Source of the DNA: Candidatus Methanophagales archaeon ANME-1-THS
GTDB lineage: Archaea; Halobacteriota; Syntropharchaeia; Alkanophagales; Methanospirareceae
Assembly (NCBI GenBank): GCA_004212135.1
Contig: RXIE01000172.1
Coordinates: 1-22,174, forward strand
Length of the DNA: 22,174 nt
Direction of reading: 5' to 3'
Both the position numbers and the translations under genes were made by a program. The notes beneath the pieces were generated by a model. The model was not told the DNA's origin, searched no databases, and saw only the letters and a list, made by a program, of their open reading frames with translations. Numbering within the stretch: position 1 is the first letter of the stretch; every line of letters starts with the position of its first letter. Below, piece by piece: positions 14,910 to 22,174 of the stretch.

Positions 14910-15461
14910 TTAAATGAGCTCCAATTCGGTTAATTTATCGAGTAATACCTTTACTGACCTTTCACAATCCTCCATGGTCTTTCCACCGGTGATCACCAGC
15001 CTGCCAGAGCTGAAGATCAAGATTGCGCTCTTCGGATCGTTGATTCGGTACACCAATCCCGGAAAGACCTCAGGCTCGTACTCCATGCCCTCGAGTTCCA
15101 ATCCAACCACGATAGCCCCGAGGTTGAGTTCTTTTCCTATATTAGCAGAAGCGACGATATTCTGCACTTTAAACTCAGGATGCTCTTCCACTTTGATCCC
15201 GATATTTCTGAGGTCAGCAGCAAGCTTGTCGATGACCTCACGAACACCCTCCTCAGTCTTCGATCCCGTGCAGACCACTTTTCCAGACCGAAAGATAAGA
15301 AAAGCGGATTTCGGATCCTTTGTCCGGTAGACCAGACCAGGGAATTTTTTCTTGGTGAACATCGCATCTTCCAACTTCGATTCGATATATTCGAGATCTA
15401 AACTATCAGCGATCCGTGCATTCGCTACCACATTTTCTATCTTTATATCTACCTTTACCAT
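14910..15461 (-). CDS. tbp: TATA-box-binding protein
   Basis: General transcription factor that binds and bends archaeal TATA boxes before TFB and RNA polymerase join. The 183 residues form the classic saddle of two direct repeats, visible as FPGLVYRTKDPKSAFLIFRSG with VVCTGSKT in the first half and FPGLVYRINDPKSAILIFSSG with VITGGKT in the second. ATG 15461 is preferred to an upstream TTG because GGAGG lies just before it, and it gives the normal archaeal length. It is transcribed divergently from rpl15-secY; the shared spacer holds TATA boxes on both strands, so it may feel its own product. Confidence 0.97.
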   Translation of the reverse strand: MVKVDIKIENVVANARIADSLDLEYIESKLEDAMFTKKKFPGLVYRTKDPKSAFLIFRSGKVVCTGSKTEEGVREVIDKLAADLRNIGIKVEEHPEFKVQNIVASANIGKELNLGAIVVGLELEGMEYEPEVFPGLVYRINDPKSAILIFSSGRLVITGGKTMEDCERSVKVLLDKLTELELI

Positions 15462-15512
15462 CTCCCTCCTTGCCTCCAATTTATAATATCGCGTACCCTA
15501 TACTATGGTTGT

Positions 15513-15539
15513 GGTATAAAAAGAAAGATATATAAGATA
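15513..15539. promoter_or_regulatory. Shared TATA region between tbp and rpl15
   Basis: GGTATAAAAAG (15513-15523) reads as a good TATA box on the minus strand (start near 15491, a 30-base leader for tbp). GATATATAAGATA (15527-15539) is a candidate for rpl15 on the plus strand. The spacer between the two ATGs is only 125 bases. Inferred from sequence alone. Confidence 0.45.
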
Positions 15540-15586
15540 TCTTATTAAAAGTGCTGGTAAGAGCGGATGAGGAGTCTGTGTACCGT

Positions 15587-16021
15587 ATGAAGAAGAGAAT
15601 AAAAAGGATACGAGGAACAAGAACCTGCGGCGGCGGCTCACATAAGAAGCGGCGAGGTAAGGGCAGCAAAGGTGGTGTTGGTAATGCGGGTGCATATGAT
15701 GTCCACGTGGTGCGATCATTGAAGATGGGTATAGTCAAAGGGAAGCGTGGCTCTGCTCTCCATCCACGCGGTCACCGTGAGGATACCGTGATGAATATCG
15801 GTGAGTTGGAAGACCGGCTCGAAGAACTGGTCATGCAGGGAAAGGCTGAACCAAAGGGTGAGAGCATCTATCTCGATGCCCACGCACTCGGCATAGAGAA
15901 ACTGCTGGGCAAGGGGACCGTAACGAAGAAGCTGATACTCAAGGCGAATAAGATATCAAAGACGGCGAGGAAGAAGATCGAGCAGGTGGGCGGCGTGGTA
16001 GAAATGGAAAGCGGCGTGTGA
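15587..16021 (+). CDS. rpl15: Large ribosomal subunit protein uL15
   Basis: Ribosomal protein uL15 of the large subunit. The N-terminus KRIKRIRGTRTCGGGSHKKRRGKGSKGG is the archaeal signature, including the TCGGGSHKKRRG block that threads into 23S rRNA, and the C-terminal domain has the LGKGTVTKKLILKA and KKIEQVGGVVEM segments. From ATG 15587 the protein is 144 residues. The frame stays open to GTG 15551, and a GTG at 15578 sits closer to GAGGAG, so the true start could be three codons earlier. It is 16 bases from secY, the conserved L15-SecY pair of the spc operon, but the rest of that operon is absent here. Confidence 0.95.
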   Translation: MKKRIKRIRGTRTCGGGSHKKRRGKGSKGGVGNAGAYDVHVVRSLKMGIVKGKRGSALHPRGHREDTVMNIGELEDRLEELVMQGKAEPKGESIYLDAHALGIEKLLGKGTVTKKLILKANKISKTARKKIEQVGGVVEMESGV

Positions 16022-16037
16022 TGAGTGCGAAGATACG

Positions 16038-17501
16038 ATGAGTGAGATACGCTTGAGAGATGCACTAACCCCGATTTTAAGTAAATTCCCGATGGTCGAA
16101 CGGCCGAGTTGGCACGTTCATTTTAAAGCGAAGTTAGGATGGACTGTTGCGATCCTCGTGCTCTTTTTTGCACTCGGCAATGTCCCCCTTTTCGGGCTCT
16201 CGCCGGAATCGCTGGACCTTTTTGGCAGGTGGCGTGCGATCTTCGCCGGAGAACGATTCTCGCTGACCGCGCTGGGCATCATGCCTATTGTTGATGCTTC
16301 GATTGTCTTACAGCTTTTGGTCGGTGCGGGTATCATAAAATTGAATTTGAGCGAGGCGAGAGACCAGGCATTTTATCAAAATATCCAGAAACTGCTCGTT
16401 CTGGCCTTTGCCGCGCTCATCAGCCTGACGTATGTGGTCGGCTTTTATCTGCCGAGCCAGGCCATAGCGGACCAACTGGGTGTATCCCTGGGATTCATCC
16501 GATTCCTGCTCTTCATCCAGATCTTCATCGGCGGCATGCTCATCTACTTCATGGACGAGGTGGTCTCAAAGTGGGGGATCGGTTCAGGCGTTTCATTGTT
16601 CATCATCGCGGGTGTCTCCCAACAAATAATAACCGGGCTGATCAACTGGGTTCCGGACGAAACGGGCTGGGCAGTGGGTGTGATCCCTCGCTGGATCGAG
16701 ATAACACGGCAGGTTCCGGCCTACGAGATCGTGGAAGGGGGCATAACATTCCTTTTCCAGCATCACTTAATCGCGCTCATCTCAACGATCGGTATCTTCT
16801 TCCTCGTGGTGTACCTTGAAAGTACACGGTTGGAGATCCCGCTGGCACATTCAATGGCACGAGGCGCACGAGGCAGGTTCCCCATCAAGCTCTTGTACGC
16901 GAGTGTCCTGCCGATGATTCTGGTAAGGGCATTGCAAGCGAGCATACAGGGCTTTGGACGACTCTTTTACGCGCGTGGCATTACTATTTTCGGCACGTAT
17001 GAGGGTAACAATGCGGTCTCCGGCTTGATGTATTATCTCGACCCTATTTATAGTCCCTGGGACTGGTTCCCTTCACTGGTGCACATTGCGTATCCGAACA
17101 TTGCGGGCTGGCAGATCGCGCTGAGATTATGTGTTGATCTCGCGTTCATGATCATCGGCGGGATGATATTCGCTCTCTTCTGGATCAATACGACGGGAAT
17201 GGGTTCAAAGGACGTGGCGGCGCAGATCTACCGGTCCGGGCTCCAGATCCCGGGACACCGGAGGAATCCCGCAACGATCGAACGGATGATGGAGGGATAT
17301 ATACCAAAGATTGCGATCATGGGAGGCGCTATCCTGGGTGTGCTTGCAGTGCTTGCTAATATGTTTGGCACACTTGGACAGGCTTCCGGGACTGGCTTGC
17401 TTCTCGCAGTGAGCATCGCGTACCACCTCTATGAAGATATCGCATCCGAGCAGATGATGGAGATGTATCCGATGATGAGGCGCTTCTTCGGTGGTGAATA
17501 A
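16038..17501 (+). CDS. secY: Protein translocase subunit SecY
   Basis: Membrane pore of the Sec61/SecYE translocon, partner of SRP54. The 487 residues show ten hydrophobic helices typical of archaeal SecY, including GIMPIVDASIVLQLL (plug/TM2 region), YFMDEVVSKWGIGSGVSLFIIAGVSQQI (TM5), GARGRFPIKLLYASVLPMILVRALQ (cytosolic loop and TM7 start) and PGHRRNPATIERMMEGYIPKIA near the C-terminal cytosolic loop. The start ATG 16038 is 16 bases after rpl15 and the pair is almost certainly co-transcribed. A damaged paralogue follows immediately downstream. Confidence 0.96.
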   Translation: MSEIRLRDALTPILSKFPMVERPSWHVHFKAKLGWTVAILVLFFALGNVPLFGLSPESLDLFGRWRAIFAGERFSLTALGIMPIVDASIVLQLLVGAGIIKLNLSEARDQAFYQNIQKLLVLAFAALISLTYVVGFYLPSQAIADQLGVSLGFIRFLLFIQIFIGGMLIYFMDEVVSKWGIGSGVSLFIIAGVSQQIITGLINWVPDETGWAVGVIPRWIEITRQVPAYEIVEGGITFLFQHHLIALISTIGIFFLVVYLESTRLEIPLAHSMARGARGRFPIKLLYASVLPMILVRALQASIQGFGRLFYARGITIFGTYEGNNAVSGLMYYLDPIYSPWDWFPSLVHIAYPNIAGWQIALRLCVDLAFMIIGGMIFALFWINTTGMGSKDVAAQIYRSGLQIPGHRRNPATIERMMEGYIPKIAIMGGAILGVLAVLANMFGTLGQASGTGLLLAVSIAYHLYEDIASEQMMEMYPMMRRFFGGE

Positions 17502-17520
17502 CCAAAACACGAAGACGAAA

Positions 17521-18603
17521 TGGGATTGGAAGGAAGCAAAGTAGGGGATGCTGTGGCGCCATTTTTAAGTAAATTCTCGATGGTTGAGCGCCCTAAGAAG
17601 CATGTTCCTCTTCAGACTAAACTCGCGTGCTCATATATTACCTGGAGGAAGTAGTGTCACGATGGGGATTAGGTTCCGGAGTGGGTCTTTTTATCGTTGC
17701 TGGTGTCTCACAGCAGATAATTAACGGGCTTGTAAATTGGGTATCAGATGGAAGTGGCTTTGCAGTGGGTGTAATACCGAGATGGCTAGAAATAGCGGGG
17801 CAAGTAGAGCCATACAGGGGAGCAGAAGGTGTAATTGTTTTCCTCTTCCAGCATCATGTAATCGCGCTTATTAGCACTGTCGCACTGTTCTTCCTCGTGA
17901 TTTACCTGGCGTGTGCTTGTATAGAGCTAAAAATACCAGATTATTCAAAAAAGAGACCTGGTAGAATTAGATTTCCAATCAGGTTTGTGCACATTACCTG
18001 GGCGATCGCCATTCCACTGGTATTTTTGAATTTTGGACGGATACTGCAATCAAGCATACAAGCTCTCGGGAGGTTGCTTTATTTCCATGGAATTACTATC
18101 TCTGGGACATACCATGTGTTTGGGAGTGCAACATCAGGCTTGATGTTTTATCCTGACCCTATTTACAGCCCCTGGGACTGGTTCCCGACACTTGTGCATA
18201 GCGCTTATCCGAACGTTGCGGGTTGGCAAATTGCGGCACGAATCTCAGCTGAGCTCTTAATAATGTTCGCCGGTTCACTGTTATCCGCTTGGATATGATT
18301 GAAATTATCACGGGCATGGGAACAAGGGATAGACGAAGGTTGGTTCGTGATTCTGGTAACTCGATTCGCGATTATAGGAGGGGTATAAAAGCGATAAAGA
18401 GGGCGGTAGATAGATACACGGTGAAGATTGCGGTGGTGGGCTGTGGTCTTCTCGGTGCTTTGCTGGTGATTACGAATATCTTCGGCACACTCGGTGCAGT
18501 AAGTGTAGTATATCTTATCCTGGCGGTGAGTATTATCTATGGGCTGTATGAAGAGACAAAAGAATGTAGGTTTGAGAGATTTCTAAATCCTCTTTCTCGT
18601 TGA
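17521..18603 (+). pseudogene. Decayed second SecY copy
   Basis: Starts ATG 17521, 20 bases after secY, and its first 35 codons align to the SecY N-terminus (FLSKFSMVERPKKHV). It then jumps out of frame to sequence matching SecY from about residue 167 (VLIYYLEEVVSRWGLGSG), so roughly 130 codons containing TM1-TM4 and the plug are missing. The body (17627-18298) runs 223 codons similar to secY, ending in SLLSAWI and a TGA; a second frameshift (net +8 bases) moves the remaining C-terminus (TGMGTRDRRRL to the TGA at 18603) into another frame. Two independent lesions argue for a pseudogene. The paralogue is clearly diverged from secY, so it was probably once functional or was acquired, rather than a fresh duplication. 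Confidence 0.85.
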
Positions 18604-18617
18604 TGCTTGCTGTGCCT

Positions 18618-19478
18618 TCACCTGGTCAATTCGTCCGCAATCATCTTCGCCACGCTTATCGTACTGAAGATCGATTCGATGGTGTCTGTTGCGATGATCT
18701 CTTTGACGCCTGCATTGAGTATGCGGAGTGTGGCATTTTGTACAAAGAGGCCGTGAATGCAGGCGACATAAATCTCGTTCGCCTCCCGCGCTTTGATCAT
18801 AGCAGCCGCTTCGGCGATCGTGCCACCCGTGGAGATGATATCGTCCACAATGACCACGTTCTTTGCCTCAACGCTGAGCTCTTTCGGCTGTATAATGACC
18901 TCATCGCCGCTTATCCGTTTCTTCTCCAGCACATCGTACTCGAACCTGTGAGGGGCGGCAACAGCTTTCACTAATTCTCTCGCACCTTCGTCCGGCCCGA
19001 TGATCACCGGCCGTGCTATTCTTCGCTTCGCAATGTAATCACCGATCAAAGGAGCGGCATCCAGGGGTCTCGTCTCGACATCAAAATACTCCAAAACCGC
19101 TCGGTTATGCACATTCACCACGTAAATCTTATCAACGATGCCCGCAAAGCTTATACCTCGTGCGATGGCGCGTGAACTGATTGCTTCACCGGGTTTAAAT
19201 CGCTTATCCTGGCGTGCATACCCCAGGTAGGGGATAACCACCGTTGTCTTATGTGCTTCTTCAACCGCATCGATCAGTTGCAGCAGGGATATTAACCCCG
19301 TATCAGCCATAAGGCTCTGCACGACGATCGCTTCTTCATCTTTTAATCCGTCGAAGACACGCGTATATAACTCGCCATCAGGGAACTTCTTGTACTCGCA
19401 TAAGCACGCTTCACCGCCCAGTTCAGCTGCAATCCGTGTCGCCAGGACCTGCGAGGAGACGCCCGGTATTATCTTCAT
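18618..19478 (-). CDS. prs: Ribose-phosphate pyrophosphokinase
   Basis: Makes PRPP from ribose 5-phosphate and ATP, feeding purine, pyrimidine and histidine synthesis, and thus PurM and HisF in this window. The 286 residues match archaeal (class III) Prs: VSSQVLATRIAAELGG, KKFPDGELYTRV, PYLGYARQDKRFKPGEAISSR, VIIGPDEGARELV and the PRPP-binding loop VVIVDDIISTGGTIAE. ATG 19478 is preceded by GGTGA. It is convergent with the secY remnant and divergent from cofG. Confidence 0.95.
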   Translation of the reverse strand: MKIIPGVSSQVLATRIAAELGGEACLCEYKKFPDGELYTRVFDGLKDEEAIVVQSLMADTGLISLLQLIDAVEEAHKTTVVIPYLGYARQDKRFKPGEAISSRAIARGISFAGIVDKIYVVNVHNRAVLEYFDVETRPLDAAPLIGDYIAKRRIARPVIIGPDEGARELVKAVAAPHRFEYDVLEKKRISGDEVIIQPKELSVEAKNVVIVDDIISTGGTIAEAAAMIKAREANEIYVACIHGLFVQNATLRILNAGVKEIIATDTIESIFSTISVAKMIADELTR

Positions 19479-19510
19479 ACGCTCACCTACTTTAGTTTAT
19501 TTCCTTGGTT

Positions 19511-19522
19511 TCATTTATACTT
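19511..19522. promoter_or_regulatory. Single TATA element apparently shared by prs and cofG
   Basis: TCATTTATACTT reads as a TATA box on both strands. On the plus strand it is 26-27 bases before the cofG ATG, implying a leaderless message; on the minus strand it would start prs transcription about 11 bases before its ATG. No other clear TATA box was seen in the 64-base spacer. Inferred from spacing only. Confidence 0.4.
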
Positions 19523-19542
19523 TAACAAGGTTAGTCAAGAGG

Positions 19543-20553
19543 ATGAAGAGGAACTACATCACCTTCTCCAAGAACATTTTTATACCCGTGACGAACGTAT
19601 GCAGGAACGCATGCAGCTATTGCGGATTTCGAGCTCGTCGCCCTGAAGATGCGTATGTTATTGGTATGAAAGAATTCCTGCAGCTTCTCCAATCCAGAGG
19701 AGCGGCAACCGAAGCGCTTTTTACCACCGGCGAGAGTCCAGAAGATGCTTATTTTTCTTCGTTCTTTAACGACCGCGTGAAAGAAGAAGCAGGTTGTAGC
19801 ACACTCGTCGAGTATACGAAGAAGCTCTGCACGCTTGCCATAGCGCATGGATTACTCCCGCACTGTAATTTAGGCATAGTGAGTACGGAAGAGCTCGAGG
19901 AGTTACGAGACGTGAATGCCTCGATGGGCTTGATGCTCGAAACCACTGCAAAGCTCGAAGCACATACCAACTCGCCCGGCAAGGATCCTAAAGTGCGCTT
20001 AACTATGATCGAAGAGGCAGGAAAGCTGAGCATTCCGTTCACGACCGGCATCCTGGTGGGTATAGGAGAAGGAAGGGAAGATCACATCCGCTCATTAGAA
20101 GCGATACAATCGTTACATGCGCGGTATGGGCATATACAAGAAGTGATCATTCAGCCGTTCTGGCCCAAGCCGCTCACGCCGATGTGGAACCGGAAATCGC
20201 CCCGCGTAGAGGAGATGAGAGAAATTGTCCGTGCAGCGCGTGCATTACTGCCGGACGAGATAGCGATACAGGTCCCGCCAAATTTAACCTCGCCGAAGGA
20301 ACTAATCGAACTGGGCGCGTCAGACCTCGGTGGAATTTCGGAACGAACCGTGGATTATATAAATCCAGAAGCACCGTGGCCGACTGAAGAGGAGCTCAGA
20401 CGAAGAATAGCGCCCTTTGAACTCCGGGAGAGGTTGCCCATCTATCCCCGATTTATTAAAAAGAGATGGTACAGCGAGTTACTCAGCCCCCTGATAGCGC
20501 GGTATGCAGATGAGGAGGGGCTGAGGAGGCACGATGGAATTGAGCGTTTTTGA
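19543..20553 (+). CDS. cofG: 7,8-didemethyl-8-hydroxy-5-deazariboflavin synthase, CofG subunit
   Basis: Radical SAM half of FO synthase; with CofH it builds the deazaflavin core of coenzyme F420 from tyrosine and a flavin precursor. The 336-residue protein has the iron-sulfur motif CRNACSYC (20-27, CX3CX2C), ITFSKNIFIPVTN just before it, TTGESPE, PHCNLGIVS and a long archaeal CofG C-terminus (QVPPNLTSP, LGASDLGGISERTVDYINPEAPWP). ATG 19543 is chosen as the downstream start fits a TATA box at -27; the frame extends further upstream across prs. CofH was not found here. Presence supports an F420-using archaeon. Confidence 0.93.
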   Translation: MKRNYITFSKNIFIPVTNVCRNACSYCGFRARRPEDAYVIGMKEFLQLLQSRGAATEALFTTGESPEDAYFSSFFNDRVKEEAGCSTLVEYTKKLCTLAIAHGLLPHCNLGIVSTEELEELRDVNASMGLMLETTAKLEAHTNSPGKDPKVRLTMIEEAGKLSIPFTTGILVGIGEGREDHIRSLEAIQSLHARYGHIQEVIIQPFWPKPLTPMWNRKSPRVEEMREIVRAARALLPDEIAIQVPPNLTSPKELIELGASDLGGISERTVDYINPEAPWPTEEELRRRIAPFELRERLPIYPRFIKKRWYSELLSPLIARYADEEGLRRHDGIERF

Positions 20554-20582
20554 GGGTCAGGTCATACCTTACGCTCATCAGT

Positions 20583-22043
20583 TCATTCATTCAGGTGGTT
20601 GCCCTTCAGTTTCTCTTCGAGCATCCTGCGAACTTCTTTCGGCTCTGATCTACCTCTGGTATGCTTCATGACCTGCCCGATGAGGAAATGCATCGCTTCC
20701 GTTTTGCCCGCTTTGTAATCCTCGACCGCAGCTTCGTTCTCTGTGATCACCACCTGTATCGCCTTTTCAATCTCTGCGGAAGCGATACTTGCCAATCCTT
20801 TGCTCCTGAGGATCTCCTCGGGCTTACCACCGAGGTCGAGCATCTCCCGTAGTATCTCCGTTGCGCCTCGTTCGGTGATCACACCCTTCTTCAGGTATGT
20901 CAAAATCACCACGAAATCATCAGGGGATATTCGTTTTGACGCCTCTCGCATCGAGCTAGAGCGGTAATTCAATTCCCCTTTCAGGACATCTGCAATCCAC
21001 GTAGCGCTCAATCGGGGATCTATCTGTGCGGCAACGGCTTCATAAAAATCCGCAATGTGGATATCGAAGGTGAGCGCATTCGCATGCTCCCTCGTGAGCG
21101 AATACTGTGCGAGGAATCGAGCCTTCTTTTCGTCCGGCAGTTCTGGTATCTCCTGCTTTATCTCCTCAATACGGTTAGAAATCAGAAGAGGCACGAGATC
21201 GGGCTCCGGAAAGTAGCGATAGTCATGCTCAAACTCCTTTGTCCGCAGCGAGAGCGTTACACCGCGCACTTCATCGTAGTGTCTCGTCTCCTGCTGAACG
21301 GTAAGACCCCTGCGCACTAAATTCTTCTGCCGCGTGATCTCGAACAGCAACGCCTTCTCCACTCCTTTGTACGAGGAGATGTTCTTAACTTCCGCTCGAT
21401 TTCCACCCTGCACCGATACGTTCGCATCCACGCGCAGTGCTCCCTCCAAATCGCCGTCGAAGACGCCTAAATACTCCAGAACACTTCTCAACTTCCCTAA
21501 GAAGATACGCGCCTCCTTCGGCGACCTGAGATCCGGCTCGGTCACGATCTCCACGAGCGGTATTCCGGATCGGTTATAATCAACCAGCGAATAGGGTGCG
21601 GTGTCTATCGTACCTCGATAGACCAGTCGACCCGGGTCCTCCTCCATGTGCACCCGCTTTATCCGTATCTCCCGCTCGTGCTCACCGTCGCCCTCCATTC
21701 GCACCATACCATTGAATGCAATGGGGAACTCATACTGCGTAATCTGGAAACCCCTCGGAAGGTCTGGATAATAATAATTCTTCCGGTAGAAGATTACCAT
21801 AGGCTGGATGGTGCAACCGAGTGCGAGTGCGACTTTTATTCCATAGCGTATGGCACGCTCATTTATCACCGGCAGAGCTCCAGGTAGACCCAAACACGTT
21901 GCACAGACATGCGTATTGGGCGGAGCATCATGATAATCTGTCGAGCACGAGCAGAACAATTTTGATTTGGTGAGAAGCTGCGCATGACATTCTAACCCGA
22001 TTTTCACATCCTTTTCCGCGTTCTCCACCCGTGAAGCACCCAT
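20583..22043 (-). CDS. gatB: Asp-tRNA(Asn)/Glu-tRNA(Gln) amidotransferase subunit B
   Basis: Subunit of GatCAB that phosphorylates the misacylated aminoacyl-tRNA and receives ammonia to make Asn-tRNA (and/or Gln-tRNA). The 486 residues carry the GatB marks: IGLECHAQLLTKSKLFCSCS with a zinc Cys pair, TCLGLPGALPVIN, YYYPDLPRGFQITQYEFPI, DYNRSGIPLVEIVTEPD, AEVKNISSYKGVEKAL and the YqeY-like helical C-terminus (MLEEKLKG). ATG 22043 has no ribosome site but a short AT-rich leader. gatA and gatC are not adjacent here. In archaea, GatCAB usually serves Asn-tRNA because GatDE serves Gln-tRNA; which applies cannot be decided here. Confidence 0.95.
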   Translation of the reverse strand: MGASRVENAEKDVKIGLECHAQLLTKSKLFCSCSTDYHDAPPNTHVCATCLGLPGALPVINERAIRYGIKVALALGCTIQPMVIFYRKNYYYPDLPRGFQITQYEFPIAFNGMVRMEGDGEHEREIRIKRVHMEEDPGRLVYRGTIDTAPYSLVDYNRSGIPLVEIVTEPDLRSPKEARIFLGKLRSVLEYLGVFDGDLEGALRVDANVSVQGGNRAEVKNISSYKGVEKALLFEITRQKNLVRRGLTVQQETRHYDEVRGVTLSLRTKEFEHDYRYFPEPDLVPLLISNRIEEIKQEIPELPDEKKARFLAQYSLTREHANALTFDIHIADFYEAVAAQIDPRLSATWIADVLKGELNYRSSSMREASKRISPDDFVVILTYLKKGVITERGATEILREMLDLGGKPEEILRSKGLASIASAEIEKAIQVVITENEAAVEDYKAGKTEAMHFLIGQVMKHTRGRSEPKEVRRMLEEKLKGNHLNE

Positions 22044-22099
22044 TTGATTTAAGCGTATAGATTTTTATGTCTTGAGGGAATATAAATGGATAAAACAAA

Positions 22100-22174
22100 A
22101 TGACGACGGTATACGATGTACCACCGGATAAACTGGTGAAGTTAGTGGGGGAGAAATTAAAGAAGAACAAAGCG
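22100..22174 (+). CDS. rps19e: Small ribosomal subunit protein eS19, 5' part only
   Basis: The first 25 residues, MTTVYDVPPDKLVKLVGEKL onward, match the N-terminus of archaeal/eukaryotic eS19, which starts TTVYDVP with helix DKLI. The gene runs off the right window edge. A TATA-like GATTTTTATG (22058-22067) lies about 33 bases before the ATG, in the 56-base spacer shared with divergent gatB. Identification rests on a short segment. Confidence 0.7.
   Translation, partial: MTTVYDVPPDKLVKLVGEKLKKNKA

Noticed and set aside
1..22174. CRISPR arrays, rRNA and tRNA genes.
   Set aside because: No regularly spaced repeats of CRISPR size, no rRNA blocks and no recognisable tRNA cloverleaf were found while reading both strands.

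Overview
The window is chromosomal DNA from a euryarchaeon. Evidence: a two-repeat archaeal TATA-binding protein, archaeal-type uL15, SecY, SRP54, PRPP synthetase and eS19, a GatB amidotransferase subunit, and CofG for coenzyme F420. CofG suggests a methanogen, an ANME-type methanotroph or an Archaeoglobus-like lineage; I cannot name the genus from sequence alone. Genes are short-spaced, mostly in one- or two-gene units with TATA-like boxes, and several starts look leaderless.

Layout. Positions 1-4152 (minus strand) hold the main discovery. A likely three-gene operon encodes an ARC/Mpa-type ring ATPase, a PafA-type Pup-ligase homologue, and a Dop-type homologue that runs off the left edge. 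Together these are the activating and conjugating half of a bacterial Pup-proteasome system, in an otherwise archaeal chromosome. The PafA-like protein has Cys where PafA has its catalytic Asp, and no Pup-like gene lies inside the window. Divergent from it is a PhoU-like regulator with an AbrB-type N-terminus, then purM.

Positions 6444-8660 are an accessory patch: a gene-poor stretch with strong TATA boxes and hairpins, two HicBA toxin-antitoxin cassettes, a pair of 68-78 bp elements with inverted ends bracketing the first cassette, and a frameshifted EVE-like gene.

Positions 8838-22174 return to core functions: srp54, hisF, a secreted/membrane protein with two calcium-binding TSP3 repeats, an AmmeMemoRadiSam-type radical SAM enzyme, a DUF116 protein, tbp, rpl15-secY, a decayed second secY, prs, cofG, gatB and the first 25 codons of rps19e.

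How they fit: most genes are independent housekeeping units (purines, histidine, PRPP, F420, translation, secretion). The working hypothesis for the first 4 kb is that the Dop-like protein processes or removes a small modifier, the PafA-like protein attaches it, and the ATPase unfolds tagged proteins, possibly feeding the archaeal 20S proteasome, which is encoded elsewhere if present.
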